A stretch of DNA of 6,862 nucleotides from Acidimicrobiia bacterium (GCA_025357995.1 JANYLF010000222.1:1-6862), one strand, 5' to 3'; shown: positions 1 to 6,464, counted from the stretch's first letter. Translations and numbers: made by a program. The notes: generated by a model from the letters alone, not told the origin.

Positions 1-284
1 CGTGGCTCCCCGGCAACAAGGTGGGTGGGGTCGATGTCGGGCTGAACAACTTCAACTGGGCCGGGCCGCTCATGCTGCTGATCTTCGCGATCATCGGGAT
101 CTGGTGGTTGGTGTCCGCGAAGAACTGGTTCAAGGGTCCACAGGTCCAAGGCACGCGCGACGAACTGCTCGCGATCGAGCGCGAGCTCGCCGCGGTCGAA
201 GCGGGCGCGGATCCGTCGACGTTCGTGCGGTTGGAAGACCAACTCGACGAGGAGCTCGACGCGCGGATCCATCCTGACGAGTAA
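1..284 (+). CDS. APC-family amino acid/amine permease, C-terminal fragment
   Basis: This is the 3' end of a gene that begins left of the window; the first whole codon is at position 3 and TAA ends it at 282-284. About 93 residues are visible. A short loop (WLPGNKVGG...) leads into one clear transmembrane helix, WAGPLMLLIFAIIGIWWLVSA, encoded at about 57-119. A KNWFKGP turn and a charged, acidic cytoplasmic tail with helical heptad-like spacing (RDELLAIERELAAVEAG) follow. The last membrane helix, the short W-F-x-G-P exit motif and the charged tail are typical of the C-terminus of APC-superfamily amino acid permeases in Actinobacteria. That is family knowledge, and the assignment rests on this tail only. 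Its position as first gene of an amine cluster, running into the kinase frame, supports a role in amine or amino acid uptake at the cytoplasmic membrane. Substrate unknown. Confidence 0.65.
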   Translation, partial: WLPGNKVGGVDVGLNNFNWAGPLMLLIFAIIGIWWLVSAKNWFKGPQVQGTRDELLAIERELAAVEAGADPSTFVRLEDQLDEELDARIHPDE

Positions 285-372
285 TCCCATCGACGGCCCC
301 GACGCGGCGCGGATCGCCGCGGTCATCGCACGGGTACCCGGCTGGTTCGGCCGGGCTCAGGTCGTCGGCGCG

Positions 373-1197
373 TTGAGCGGTGGGATCACCAATCGCAATC
401 ATGTGGTCGAGGTCGATGGCGGTCGGTTCGTCGTGCGCCTCCCCGGGCCGGACACCGAGCTCCTGGAGATCGACCGCGGCTGCGAACGGATCGCGCAGTC
501 GCGCGCCGCGGCCCTCGGCTTCGCGCCCGACGTGCTGGGAGTGTTCGACGGCTGCCTGGTCACCCATTTCGTGCGGGGCGTGGAGATACCCGCGGCCGAC
601 TTCGCCTCGGCAGCGGTCATCGATCAGATCGCGGCCATGTTGCGCGCCTTCCACTCCTCCCCATCGCTCGACCACAGCTTCGACGCGTTCGTAGTCCCGG
701 GGCTGCACCGGGCGGCCGCGCTTTCGCGCGGCGTGCCGATCCCGGCCACGTACGCGTCTCTGGAGATCGTCGTGCGAGAGATCGCGGCAGCGTTCGCCGC
801 GGCACCCGACCTCGCGGTGCCATGTCACAACGATCTGCTACGCGCCAACTTCTTGCGCGACGGTGCGCGGCTGTGGTTGCTCGACTGGGAGTATGCGGGG
901 ATGAACGATCGAGCGTTTGACCTCGGAAACCTCTCGGTGAACAACGCGCTCTCCCCCGAGGCCGAGGAGCACTTGACCGCGGCTTACTTTCGGCGGGTCG
1001 CGGCCCGAGACCTCGCGCGCGTACGGCTCATGAAGATCGTCAGCGACGCGCGTGAAGCAATGTGGGGGGTGGTGCAACAGGGCATCAGCACGATCGACTT
1101 CGACTACCGCGCCTACGCCGACGAGCACTTCGACCGCCTGCTCACCAACGCCTCCACGCCTGAGTACCGCGCGAACTTGGTCGCCGCTTCGTCATGA
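373..1197 (+). CDS. choline/ethanolamine kinase-like phosphotransferase (APH fold)
   Basis: Predicted ATP-dependent small-molecule kinase of the choline kinase/aminoglycoside phosphotransferase fold. Numbering from TTG 373 (274 residues), the sequence shows a nucleotide-loop-like SGGITNRN at 2-9, strand FVVRLPG at 19-25 with Arg at the usual Lys position, the Brenner catalytic loop HNDLLRANF at 152-160 (H152, D154, N159), and the metal-binding DWEYAG at 171-176 (D171) with FDLGNL following. Such proteins phosphorylate the hydroxyl of choline, ethanolamine or related amino alcohols; the substrate here is inferred only. TTG 373 is the only ATG, GTG or TTG upstream of the glycine loop after an in-frame stop at 79-81. 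However, the frame encodes about 33 more plausible residues (NPIDGPDAARIAAVIARVPG...), matching the N-terminal helix expected in this family. The real start is therefore probably non-canonical, best candidate CTG 274, overlapping the permease end by 11 bp. The stop overlaps the next start (ATGA, 1194-1197), implying translational coupling. Confidence 0.82.
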   Translation: MSGGITNRNHVVEVDGGRFVVRLPGPDTELLEIDRGCERIAQSRAAALGFAPDVLGVFDGCLVTHFVRGVEIPAADFASAAVIDQIAAMLRAFHSSPSLDHSFDAFVVPGLHRAAALSRGVPIPATYASLEIVVREIAAAFAAAPDLAVPCHNDLLRANFLRDGARLWLLDWEYAGMNDRAFDLGNLSVNNALSPEAEEHLTAAYFRRVAARDLARVRLMKIVSDAREAMWGVVQQGISTIDFDYRAYADEHFDRLLTNASTPEYRANLVAASS

Positions 1198-3638
1198 AGT
1201 CGCGCGCACAGGTTGTCATCGTCGGCGCGGGGGTAGGCGGCGCGAGTATCGCGTGGCATCTGGCCGAGGCGGGATGCACCGACGTGCTCGTGCTCGAACG
1301 CGCCGACATCACGAGCGGATCGACGTTCCATTCGGCGGGCCTCGTCGGCCAACTCCGTGGGTCCCTGCCGCTGACGCGCATGATGATGCACAGCGTCGAT
1401 CTCTACCGCCGGCTCGAGGCGGAGAGTGCCGAGACCGGTCGGTCGCCCGGCTGGCGGGAGGTCGGGTCGTTGCGCATCGCGTCGACGACCGCGCGCATGG
1501 AGGAACTCACGCGTCAGCACGGTTGGGCGAAGACGTTCGGCCTGCCCATGGAGATGGTGAACGCTGCCGAGGCGCATGACCTCTTTCCCCTCATGGATCC
1601 GTCGGGCGTGTTGGGGGGCGTGTGGCTCCCTACCGACGGCTACCTGGATCCCAGCGGCCTCACGTACGCGTTGATCGGCAGCGCGAAGTCGCTCGGCGTG
1701 AGCGTGGAGACCGGCGTACGCGTCACCGGGTTCGAAACCCGTGGGAATCGCGTGCGCGCGGTGCTCACCGATCGCGGCCGGGTCGACGCGGAGACCGTAG
1801 TGCTCGCGTGCGGCATGTACACCCCGGATGTGGCCGCACTCGCCGGCGTCTCCGTCCCGATCGTGCCGATGGCGCACCAGTATGTGGTCACCGCACCGAT
1901 CGACGGCGTGACCGACGACCTGCCGCAGCTGCGCGACCCCGACAACCTCGTGTACTTCCGCCGCGAATCCGGTGGGCTCGTGCTGGGCGGCTACGAACGC
2001 GATCCGGCGCCGTGGAGTGTGCACGGCGTCCCGGCCGACTTCAACAACAAGCTCCTCCCAGAGGACTGGGATCGGTTCGCGCCGATCATGACGAACGCGA
2101 TTCGCCGCGTCCCCGCGGTCGACGACGCGGAGATCATCTCGCTCGTGAACGGCCCCGAAGGGTTTACCCCCGACAACGAGTTTGTGCTCGGCGAGAGCTC
2201 GGTGCACGGGCTGTTCGTGGCCGCCGGGTTCTGCGCGCACGGCATCGCGGGCGCCGGTGGCATCGGGCGCGTGATGGCCGAATGGATCGTCGACGGCGAA
2301 CCGAGTTTCGACACCTGGCGGATGGACATTCGCCGCTTCGGTCCGCAATACGCGAGCCGTGACCTCGCCGTGGCGCGATCCGTCGAGGTGTATTCCACCT
2401 ACTACGACATCCACTACCCCAACGAGGAACGCCAGGCGGGCCGTCCGTTACGGCGCTCGCCCGCGTACGACCGCCTCATGGCACTCGGCTGCGAGTTCGG
2501 CGAGAAGAGCATGTGGGAACGGCCCAATTGGTTCACGCCTCACGCCGAGTTGGGCTCCCCTGCACTGCGGCCCCACGGATGGGCGGGGGAACATTGGAGC
2601 CCGGCGATCGAGGTGGAGGCGCTCGCGTGTCGCGATTCGGTTGTGATCTTCGACGAGACGAGCTTCTCCAAACTCGAGGTGCGGGGCAAGGGTGCAGTGG
2701 CGTTCCTGCAGCGTGTGTGCGCGAACGATGTGGACCGCGCCGACGGCTCGGTGATCTACACCCAGATGTGCAACGAACGCGGCGGTATCGAGTGCGACCT
2801 CACCGTGACACGGCTGAGTCCGACCCGCTTCCTCGTCGTGTCTGGGACCGCGTTCGGCGCGCACGACCTCGGGTGGCTGCGCAAGCAACAGGAGTTGCTG
2901 CCCGAAGGTGACGGCGCGGAACTGGTCGACGCCACCGCCGCGTACGCGTGTTTCGGGGTGTGGGGTCCGAACGCGCGGGCGCTGCTCGCGCCGCTCACCA
3001 CCGCCTCGTTGGAGAACGACGCGTTTCCCTACCTGACCGCGCGGTCGACGACGTTCGGCGCGATCCCGACCGTCGCGTTGCGCGTCACGTACGTGGGCGA
3101 GCTCGGCTGGGAGCTGTACTGCCCGTCGGAATACGGCACCGCGTTGTGGGACCTGCTCTGGAGCGCCGGGGCCGCGCACGGGTTGCGCGCCGGCGGCTAT
3201 CGCGCCATCGACGCGTTGCGGGTGGAGAAGGGCTACCGCGTGTGGTCGGCCGACATCACACCGGAAGACAACCCGTTCGAAGCCGGACTCGGGTTCGCGG
3301 TCGCGCTCGACTCGCCGGTGGAGTTTCTCGGCCGGAGCGCGTTGCGCGCAATCAAGGCCACGGGCGTGACCCGTCGGTTGCGGTGCGTGCGTCCAAAGGA
3401 TCCCCTTGCCGTTCCGCTGGGATCAGAGCCCGTGCGCGTCGACGGCGAGATCGTGGGTCGGGTGACGAGTGGTGGCTACGGATATCGCGTCGGGAACGCC
3501 CTTGCGTTCGCGTACGTCCCCGCGGATCGCGCCGAGATCGGCCGCACGGTCGAGATCGAGATGTTTGGCACTTGGCAGCCCGCCGAGATCGTGCGCGACC
3601 CGGTGTGGGACCCCGAGGGTGACCGCATCCGCGCGTAG
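1194..3638 (+). CDS. FAD-dependent dimethylglycine/sarcosine dehydrogenase-like protein with GcvT domain
   Basis: Predicted flavoprotein that oxidises an N-methylated amine and passes the one-carbon unit to tetrahydrofolate. The 814 residues match the usual length of bacterial DMGDH/SARDH-type enzymes. Domains: N-terminal FAD-binding DAO domain (about 5-365) with GAGVGG at 11-16, E35 closing the Rossmann motif, and GSTFHSAGL at 42-50; a linker domain (FAO_M-like, about 370-425) with YYDIHYPNEER at 403-413; GEKSMWERPNWF at 436-447; GcvT folate-binding domain (about 450-700) with RGGIECDLTVTRL at 529-541 (D535 matching the conserved catalytic Asp) and YVGELGWELY at 633-642; GcvT C-terminal barrel (about 725-805). 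H46 aligns with the histidine that carries covalent FAD in DMGDH and SARDH (family knowledge). The start is ATG 1194, overlapping the kinase stop by 4 bp. No signal peptide, so cytoplasmic. The domain call is firm; the exact amine oxidised is not known. Confidence 0.92.
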   Translation: MKSRAQVVIVGAGVGGASIAWHLAEAGCTDVLVLERADITSGSTFHSAGLVGQLRGSLPLTRMMMHSVDLYRRLEAESAETGRSPGWREVGSLRIASTTARMEELTRQHGWAKTFGLPMEMVNAAEAHDLFPLMDPSGVLGGVWLPTDGYLDPSGLTYALIGSAKSLGVSVETGVRVTGFETRGNRVRAVLTDRGRVDAETVVLACGMYTPDVAALAGVSVPIVPMAHQYVVTAPIDGVTDDLPQLRDPDNLVYFRRESGGLVLGGYERDPAPWSVHGVPADFNNKLLPEDWDRFAPIMTNAIRRVPAVDDAEIISLVNGPEGFTPDNEFVLGESSVHGLFVAAGFCAHGIAGAGGIGRVMAEWIVDGEPSFDTWRMDIRRFGPQYASRDLAVARSVEVYSTYYDIHYPNEERQAGRPLRRSPAYDRLMALGCEFGEKSMWERPNWFTPHAELGSPALRPHGWAGEHWSPAIEVEALACRDSVVIFDETSFSKLEVRGKGAVAFLQRVCANDVDRADGSVIYTQMCNERGGIECDLTVTRLSPTRFLVVSGTAFGAHDLGWLRKQQELLPEGDGAELVDATAAYACFGVWGPNARALLAPLTTASLENDAFPYLTARSTTFGAIPTVALRVTYVGELGWELYCPSEYGTALWDLLWSAGAAHGLRAGGYRAIDALRVEKGYRVWSADITPEDNPFEAGLGFAVALDSPVEFLGRSALRAIKATGVTRRLRCVRPKDPLAVPLGSEPVRVDGEIVGRVTSGGYGYRVGNALAFAYVPADRAEIGRTVEIEMFGTWQPAEIVRDPVWDPEGDRIRA

Positions 3639-3676
3639 CCCGTACTCTCTCGTCGTCCGCATCGAAGGAGCTGTAC

Positions 3677-5053
3677 ATGGCCGGCAACTTGACGCCCGAG
3701 GAACTGCGCGAGGCGATCGCGTCGGGCGAGATCGACACCGTGCTCGTCTGCTTCCCGGATCTCCAGGGTCGGCTCATGGGCAAGCGCGTGATCGGCCACT
3801 ACTTCGTCCAGCACATTCTCGATGGGGGCGGGGCGATCGAGGCGTGCAACTACTTGATCGCACTCGACGTCGACATGACTCCGCTCCCCGGATACGACTT
3901 CGCGAACTGGGCGCAGGGGTACGGCGACTTCCGCTGCGTTCCGGACATGGGCACGCTGCGGCGAATTCCGTGGATCGACGCGACGGCACTCGTGCTCTGC
4001 GATCTCGTGAACGAAGAGACGGGGGTGCCCGTCGAAGAGTCGCCGCGCCAGATTCTGCGCACCCAGCTCGCGCGGGCGGCCGAAATGGGCTTCACCATCA
4101 AGATCGGCGCGGAACTCGAGTTCTTCCTCTTCGAGAACACCTACCGCGACGCCGCGGCGCGTCGGTACACCGACCTCACGCCGCACTCCGACGTGATCGA
4201 GGACTACCACATCCTCCAAACCACTCGTGACGAGTACCTCATCCGTCAGATTCGCAACGGTATTCACAACGCCGCGATCCCTGTCGAGTTCTCGAAGGGC
4301 GAGGCGGGCAAGGGCCAGCACGAGATCAACCTGGTGTACGCCGACGCGTTGGAGATGGCCGACCGGCTCGCGATCTACAAGAATGGCGCGAAGGAGATCG
4401 CTTCGCTCAACGGCCGATCGCTCACGTTCATGGCGAAGTACTCGATGGAGGAAGTCGGCTCGTCGTGCCACCTGCATTCGAGTGTGTGGGACGCCGCGTC
4501 GGGCGCCAACCTCATGTGGTCGGATGACGCGCCGCACCACCTCTCCCCCGTGTTCAGCGGGTGGCTCGGCGGGATCGTGACGACAGGACGTGAACTCGCG
4601 TGGATGTTCGCTCACTACGTGAATTCGTACAAGCGTTACCAGCCGGACTCGTGGGCGCCGACCGCACTCGCGTGGGGTCACGACAACCGGACCTGTGGGT
4701 ACCGGTTGGTGGGCCATGGTCCGGCGTACCGCGTGGAGTCGCGCATTCCGGGTGCGGACGTGAACCCGTACCTTGCGTTCTCGGGCATCATCGCGGCCGG
4801 GTTGCACGGGGTGCGCAACTCGATCGCGCCGCCGGAACAGTTCGTGGGCAACGCGTACGACGCGCCCGAGCTGGATCACGTGCCGTCGACGTTGGTCGAG
4901 GCCATCGAACTCTTCGAGCACAGCGAGGTCGCGAAAGTAGCGTTCGGTCCCGCGGTGCATCACCACTTGTTGAACACCGCGAAGCAAGAGTGGGCCACAT
5001 TCAACCGGGTCGTGACCGATTGGGAACGGCAGCGCAACTTCGAGCAGATCTGA
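3677..5053 (+). CDS. glutamine synthetase-like gamma-glutamyl-amine ligase
   Basis: Predicted ATP-dependent ligase that joins an amine to the gamma-carboxyl of glutamate, the first step of PuuA/GlnA3/GlnA4-type amine catabolism. The 458 residues show the full class I GS fold: AELEFFLF at 145-152 (metal ligands E146, E148), GEAGKGQHEINL at 208-219 (E209, E216), SSCHLHSS at 262-269, NSYKRYQPDSWAP at 316-328, HDNR at 335-338, and RVESRIPGADVNPYLA at 352-367 (E354, R356). The region where true GS has its DGSS ammonium-site motif instead reads EACNYLIALDVDM (56-67), as in GS-like amine ligases rather than nitrogen-assimilating GlnA. The start ATG is set by a strong GAAGGAG at 3664-3670, six bases upstream. 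The stop TGA shares one base with the hydrolase start (TGATG). Pairing with a PuuD-like hydrolase supports gamma-glutamylation; the amine could be ethanolamine, a short alkylamine, a methylated amine or a polyamine. Confidence 0.9.
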   Translation: MAGNLTPEELREAIASGEIDTVLVCFPDLQGRLMGKRVIGHYFVQHILDGGGAIEACNYLIALDVDMTPLPGYDFANWAQGYGDFRCVPDMGTLRRIPWIDATALVLCDLVNEETGVPVEESPRQILRTQLARAAEMGFTIKIGAELEFFLFENTYRDAAARRYTDLTPHSDVIEDYHILQTTRDEYLIRQIRNGIHNAAIPVEFSKGEAGKGQHEINLVYADALEMADRLAIYKNGAKEIASLNGRSLTFMAKYSMEEVGSSCHLHSSVWDAASGANLMWSDDAPHHLSPVFSGWLGGIVTTGRELAWMFAHYVNSYKRYQPDSWAPTALAWGHDNRTCGYRLVGHGPAYRVESRIPGADVNPYLAFSGIIAAGLHGVRNSIAPPEQFVGNAYDAPELDHVPSTLVEAIELFEHSEVAKVAFGPAVHHHLLNTAKQEWATFNRVVTDWERQRNFEQI

Positions 5054-5793
5054 TGCCAGGGCTCGTGGTTGCCGCGCCGCTCATCGCGCTGCCCGCGTAC
5101 CCCATGGTGGCGGGTCGGGTCGACGGTTGGGCCGATCCGGCCGTCGCGATCCAGTCGATGTACGTGGAGGCGTTGCAGCGGGCGGGCGCGCAGGAAGCGG
5201 TGCTCGGACCGCGTCATCTGGACCATGAGGAAGCCGTCGCGATTTTGCACCGGTTCGACGGGTTGGTGCTGCCCGGCGGGGGCGATGTGAACCCGTCGCG
5301 GTACGGCCAGGACGCGGCACCCGAGACGTACGGCGTAATCGCGTTGCGCGATGAGTTCGAGTTCGCGTTGTGCTCGGCAGCACTCGAGCTGTCGCTCCCG
5401 CTGCTCGCCATCTGTCGCGGGACGCAAGTGTTGAACGTGGCGCTCGGCGGCACACTGCGCCAGCACATCACCGACTACCTCCCCGGGCACGGCAAGCCTG
5501 GGGTGGAGGGCGGCCAGAACGTGCATCCACTCTCGGTGGAGCCCGAGTCACGGCTGGGACGGGCGCTCGGCGTGGAGACCGCCAGGTGTTCGTGCCATCA
5601 CCATCAAGCAGTGGATCACCTCGGCGCGGGGTTGCGCGTCACCGCGAGAGATGCGGACGGCACCATCGAAGCGATCGAGCTCGACGGTCCCGCGTGGGTG
5701 ACCGGCGTGCAATGGCACCCGGAAGACACTGCGGCCGTCGATCCCGTCCAACAGAGCCTGTTCGACGCGTTCGTTGCGGTCGCCCGCCGGTAG
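5053..5793 (+). CDS. gamma-glutamyl-amide hydrolase, PuuD-like (peptidase C26, class I glutamine amidotransferase)
   Basis: Predicted cytoplasmic hydrolase that cleaves gamma-glutamyl conjugates and regenerates glutamate, as PuuD does for gamma-glutamyl-GABA. The 246 residues match the family's usual length. Visible: MVAGRVDGWADPA (18-30), the oxyanion-region motif LPGGGDVNPSRYG (73-85), the nucleophile elbow LLAICRGTQVLN (117-128) with Cys121, HHHQAVD (182-188), and the triad segment GVQWHPED (218-225) with His222 and Glu224. All catalytic residues are intact. I chose ATG 5053 because it overlaps the ligase stop by one base and gives a family-typical N-terminus; the frame is open further upstream only as a shadow of the ligase gene. 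It is the last gene of the operon and ends 18 bp before the converging gene's stop. Its last nine codons plus 11 downstream bases recur at 6308-6348. The conjugate hydrolysed in vivo is inferred from the adjacent ligase. Confidence 0.9.
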   Translation: MPGLVVAAPLIALPAYPMVAGRVDGWADPAVAIQSMYVEALQRAGAQEAVLGPRHLDHEEAVAILHRFDGLVLPGGGDVNPSRYGQDAAPETYGVIALRDEFEFALCSAALELSLPLLAICRGTQVLNVALGGTLRQHITDYLPGHGKPGVEGGQNVHPLSVEPESRLGRALGVETARCSCHHHQAVDHLGAGLRVTARDADGTIEAIELDGPAWVTGVQWHPEDTAAVDPVQQSLFDAFVAVARR

Positions 5794-5804
5794 GTCGGAC
5801 CCGA
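5764..5804 (+). repeat. 41-bp direct repeat, left copy (3' end of the hydrolase gene)
   Basis: This stretch covers the last nine codons of the hydrolase gene (DAFVAVARR), its TAG stop and 11 following bases. It aligns without gaps to 6308-6348 with 37 of 41 identities, 544 bp apart. From the stop codon onward, TAGGTCGGACCCGA is identical in both copies and contains a small inverted repeat (TCGG-AC-CCGA). The repeat pair brackets the minus-strand SnoaL-like gene. Confidence 0.85.
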
Positions 5805-5811
5805 GACCGAG

Positions 5812-6258
5812 TTACGCCGTGGGACCGGGCAGTACTCCCAGTTGCACGAGCAGTCCGGCCATGTCCCAGTAGTCGCGGTGACTCTCGACCAGCCCATCCG
5901 ACGAAATGCTGCCAACCGAGATCCCGCGAAACGCCATCGGCCGACCCGTTGCCGGAATCGGTCCGACCGCGCCCGTATTCGTGCCGGTGCCGACGGTCTC
6001 GAACGCGTAGCCGCGGCCGTTCGTCTGACGGGACACGATCTCACAAGTGAGATCCGAAGACATCTCGAACGCGGCTGCACACATCGCGGCGACCCCGGCA
6101 TGCCCGTCGAACACGACCGAGCTCGGGACGTCTTCATAGCGAACGCCCTCGCTCATGAAGCCGAGGAGCCGCTCCAACGCCTTGGCCCCGTCCGGGCCGC
6201 CTGCGCCGGGATGCTCGACCCACGCGTCGATGTACCCGTCGAGCCACTCCGCATCCAT
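5812..6258 (-). CDS. SnoaL/NTF2-like fold protein
   Basis: A 148-residue protein on the minus strand, converging on the amine operon with only 18 bp between stops. Its size and layout fit the SnoaL-like branch of the NTF2 fold (cone-shaped alpha+beta barrel). It has an N-terminal helix (DAEWLDGYIDAWV) and GVRYEDVPSSVVFDGHAGVAA (38-58), matching the strand-helix with a substrate-facing Tyr/Glu/Asp. It also has a central strand FETVGTGTNTG (86-96), RPMAFRGISVGSISSDG (106-122), and a closing strand and helix, VESHRDYWDMAGLLVQLGVLP (124-144). The last segment (E-x-H-R-D-Y-W-D) is characteristic of SnoaL-like proteins. Members include polyketide cyclases, isomerases, dehydratases and many of unknown role, so no reaction is assigned. 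The ATG at 6258 has AAAGAGG four bases upstream on its strand. The gene lies exactly between the two 41-bp repeats, suggesting it arrived separately from the operon. Confidence 0.82.
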   Translation of the reverse strand: MDAEWLDGYIDAWVEHPGAGGPDGAKALERLLGFMSEGVRYEDVPSSVVFDGHAGVAAMCAAAFEMSSDLTCEIVSRQTNGRGYAFETVGTGTNTGAVGPIPATGRPMAFRGISVGSISSDGLVESHRDYWDMAGLLVQLGVLPGPTA

Positions 6259-6307
6259 GTCGCCTCTTTCGTCCGCAGTTGAGATCGCACCAGTCTGCCC
6301 CGCACAG

Positions 6308-6348
6308 GACGCGTTCGTCTCGGTCGCCCGGCGATAGGTCGGACCCGA
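6308..6348 (+). repeat. 41-bp direct repeat, right copy (orphan gene tail)
   Basis: Second copy of the hydrolase 3' end. It still reads D-A-F-V-S-V-A-R-R followed by TAG in the same phase as the left copy, although no hydrolase gene lies upstream of it. Of four differences, three are synonymous (GTT/GTC, CGC/CGG, CGG/CGA) and one is Ala to Ser. That pattern suggests the copy diverged while part of a functional gene rather than as a recent duplicate. Similarity stops abruptly just before the GACGCG at 6308, although a faint protein-level echo (PV...) may continue a few codons upstream. Confidence 0.8.
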
Positions 6349-6448
6349 CGGACGAGCACGAGCTGATCACGCCGACCTTCTCGGCTGACTCCTCGGGCGA
6401 GCACCCGCACCCGAGCTGGAGCTCTGGTAGCAGTTCGTCAGCCCACCC

Positions 6449-6464
6449 AAGTGACACGTCACTT
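6449..6464. promoter_or_regulatory. perfect 7+7 bp dyad, candidate operator
   Basis: The sequence AAGTGAC-AC-GTCACTT is a perfect inverted repeat with 7-bp arms and a two-base spacer. It lies in the intergenic region, 36 bp upstream of the candidate -35 box of the DUF222 gene. The symmetry suits a dimeric DNA-binding protein. As RNA it could form only a short six-pair hairpin and no U-tract follows, so a terminator is less likely. The binding protein is unknown. Confidence 0.4.

Noticed and set aside
130..828. Minus-strand open frame across the permease/kinase junction
   Set aside because: Arg/Asp-rich antisense shadow that crosses two real genes; no motif or ribosome binding site.
1113..2414. 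Long minus-strand open frame (433 codons) opposite the flavoprotein gene
   Set aside because: Antisense to a well-supported gene; its translation is low-complexity, rich in Arg, His and Val, with no recognisable domain. Such frames are expected in high-GC DNA.
3476..4987. Long minus-strand open frame (503 codons) opposite the amine ligase gene
   Set aside because: It shadows a gene with complete GS motifs; the translation has no family features and biased composition.
4600..5052. Upstream extension of the hydrolase frame to give a 397-residue protein
   Set aside because: The extra residues are an out-of-frame shadow of the ligase gene. ATG 5053 gives the normal family length and an overlapping start.
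3677..5053. Annotation as housekeeping glutamine synthetase GlnA
   Set aside because: The DGSS ammonium-site region is replaced by EACNYL, and the gene is coupled to a PuuD-like hydrolase; a gamma-glutamyl-amine ligase fits better.
5842..6282. Plus-strand open frame opposite the SnoaL-like gene
   Set aside because: Arg-rich composition without domain features; the minus strand carries a recognisable SnoaL-like pattern with a good ribosome binding site.
6413..6424. Small inverted repeat GAGCT-GG-AGCTC
   Set aside because: Only 5-bp arms in GC-rich DNA and no T-run; not distinguishable from chance.
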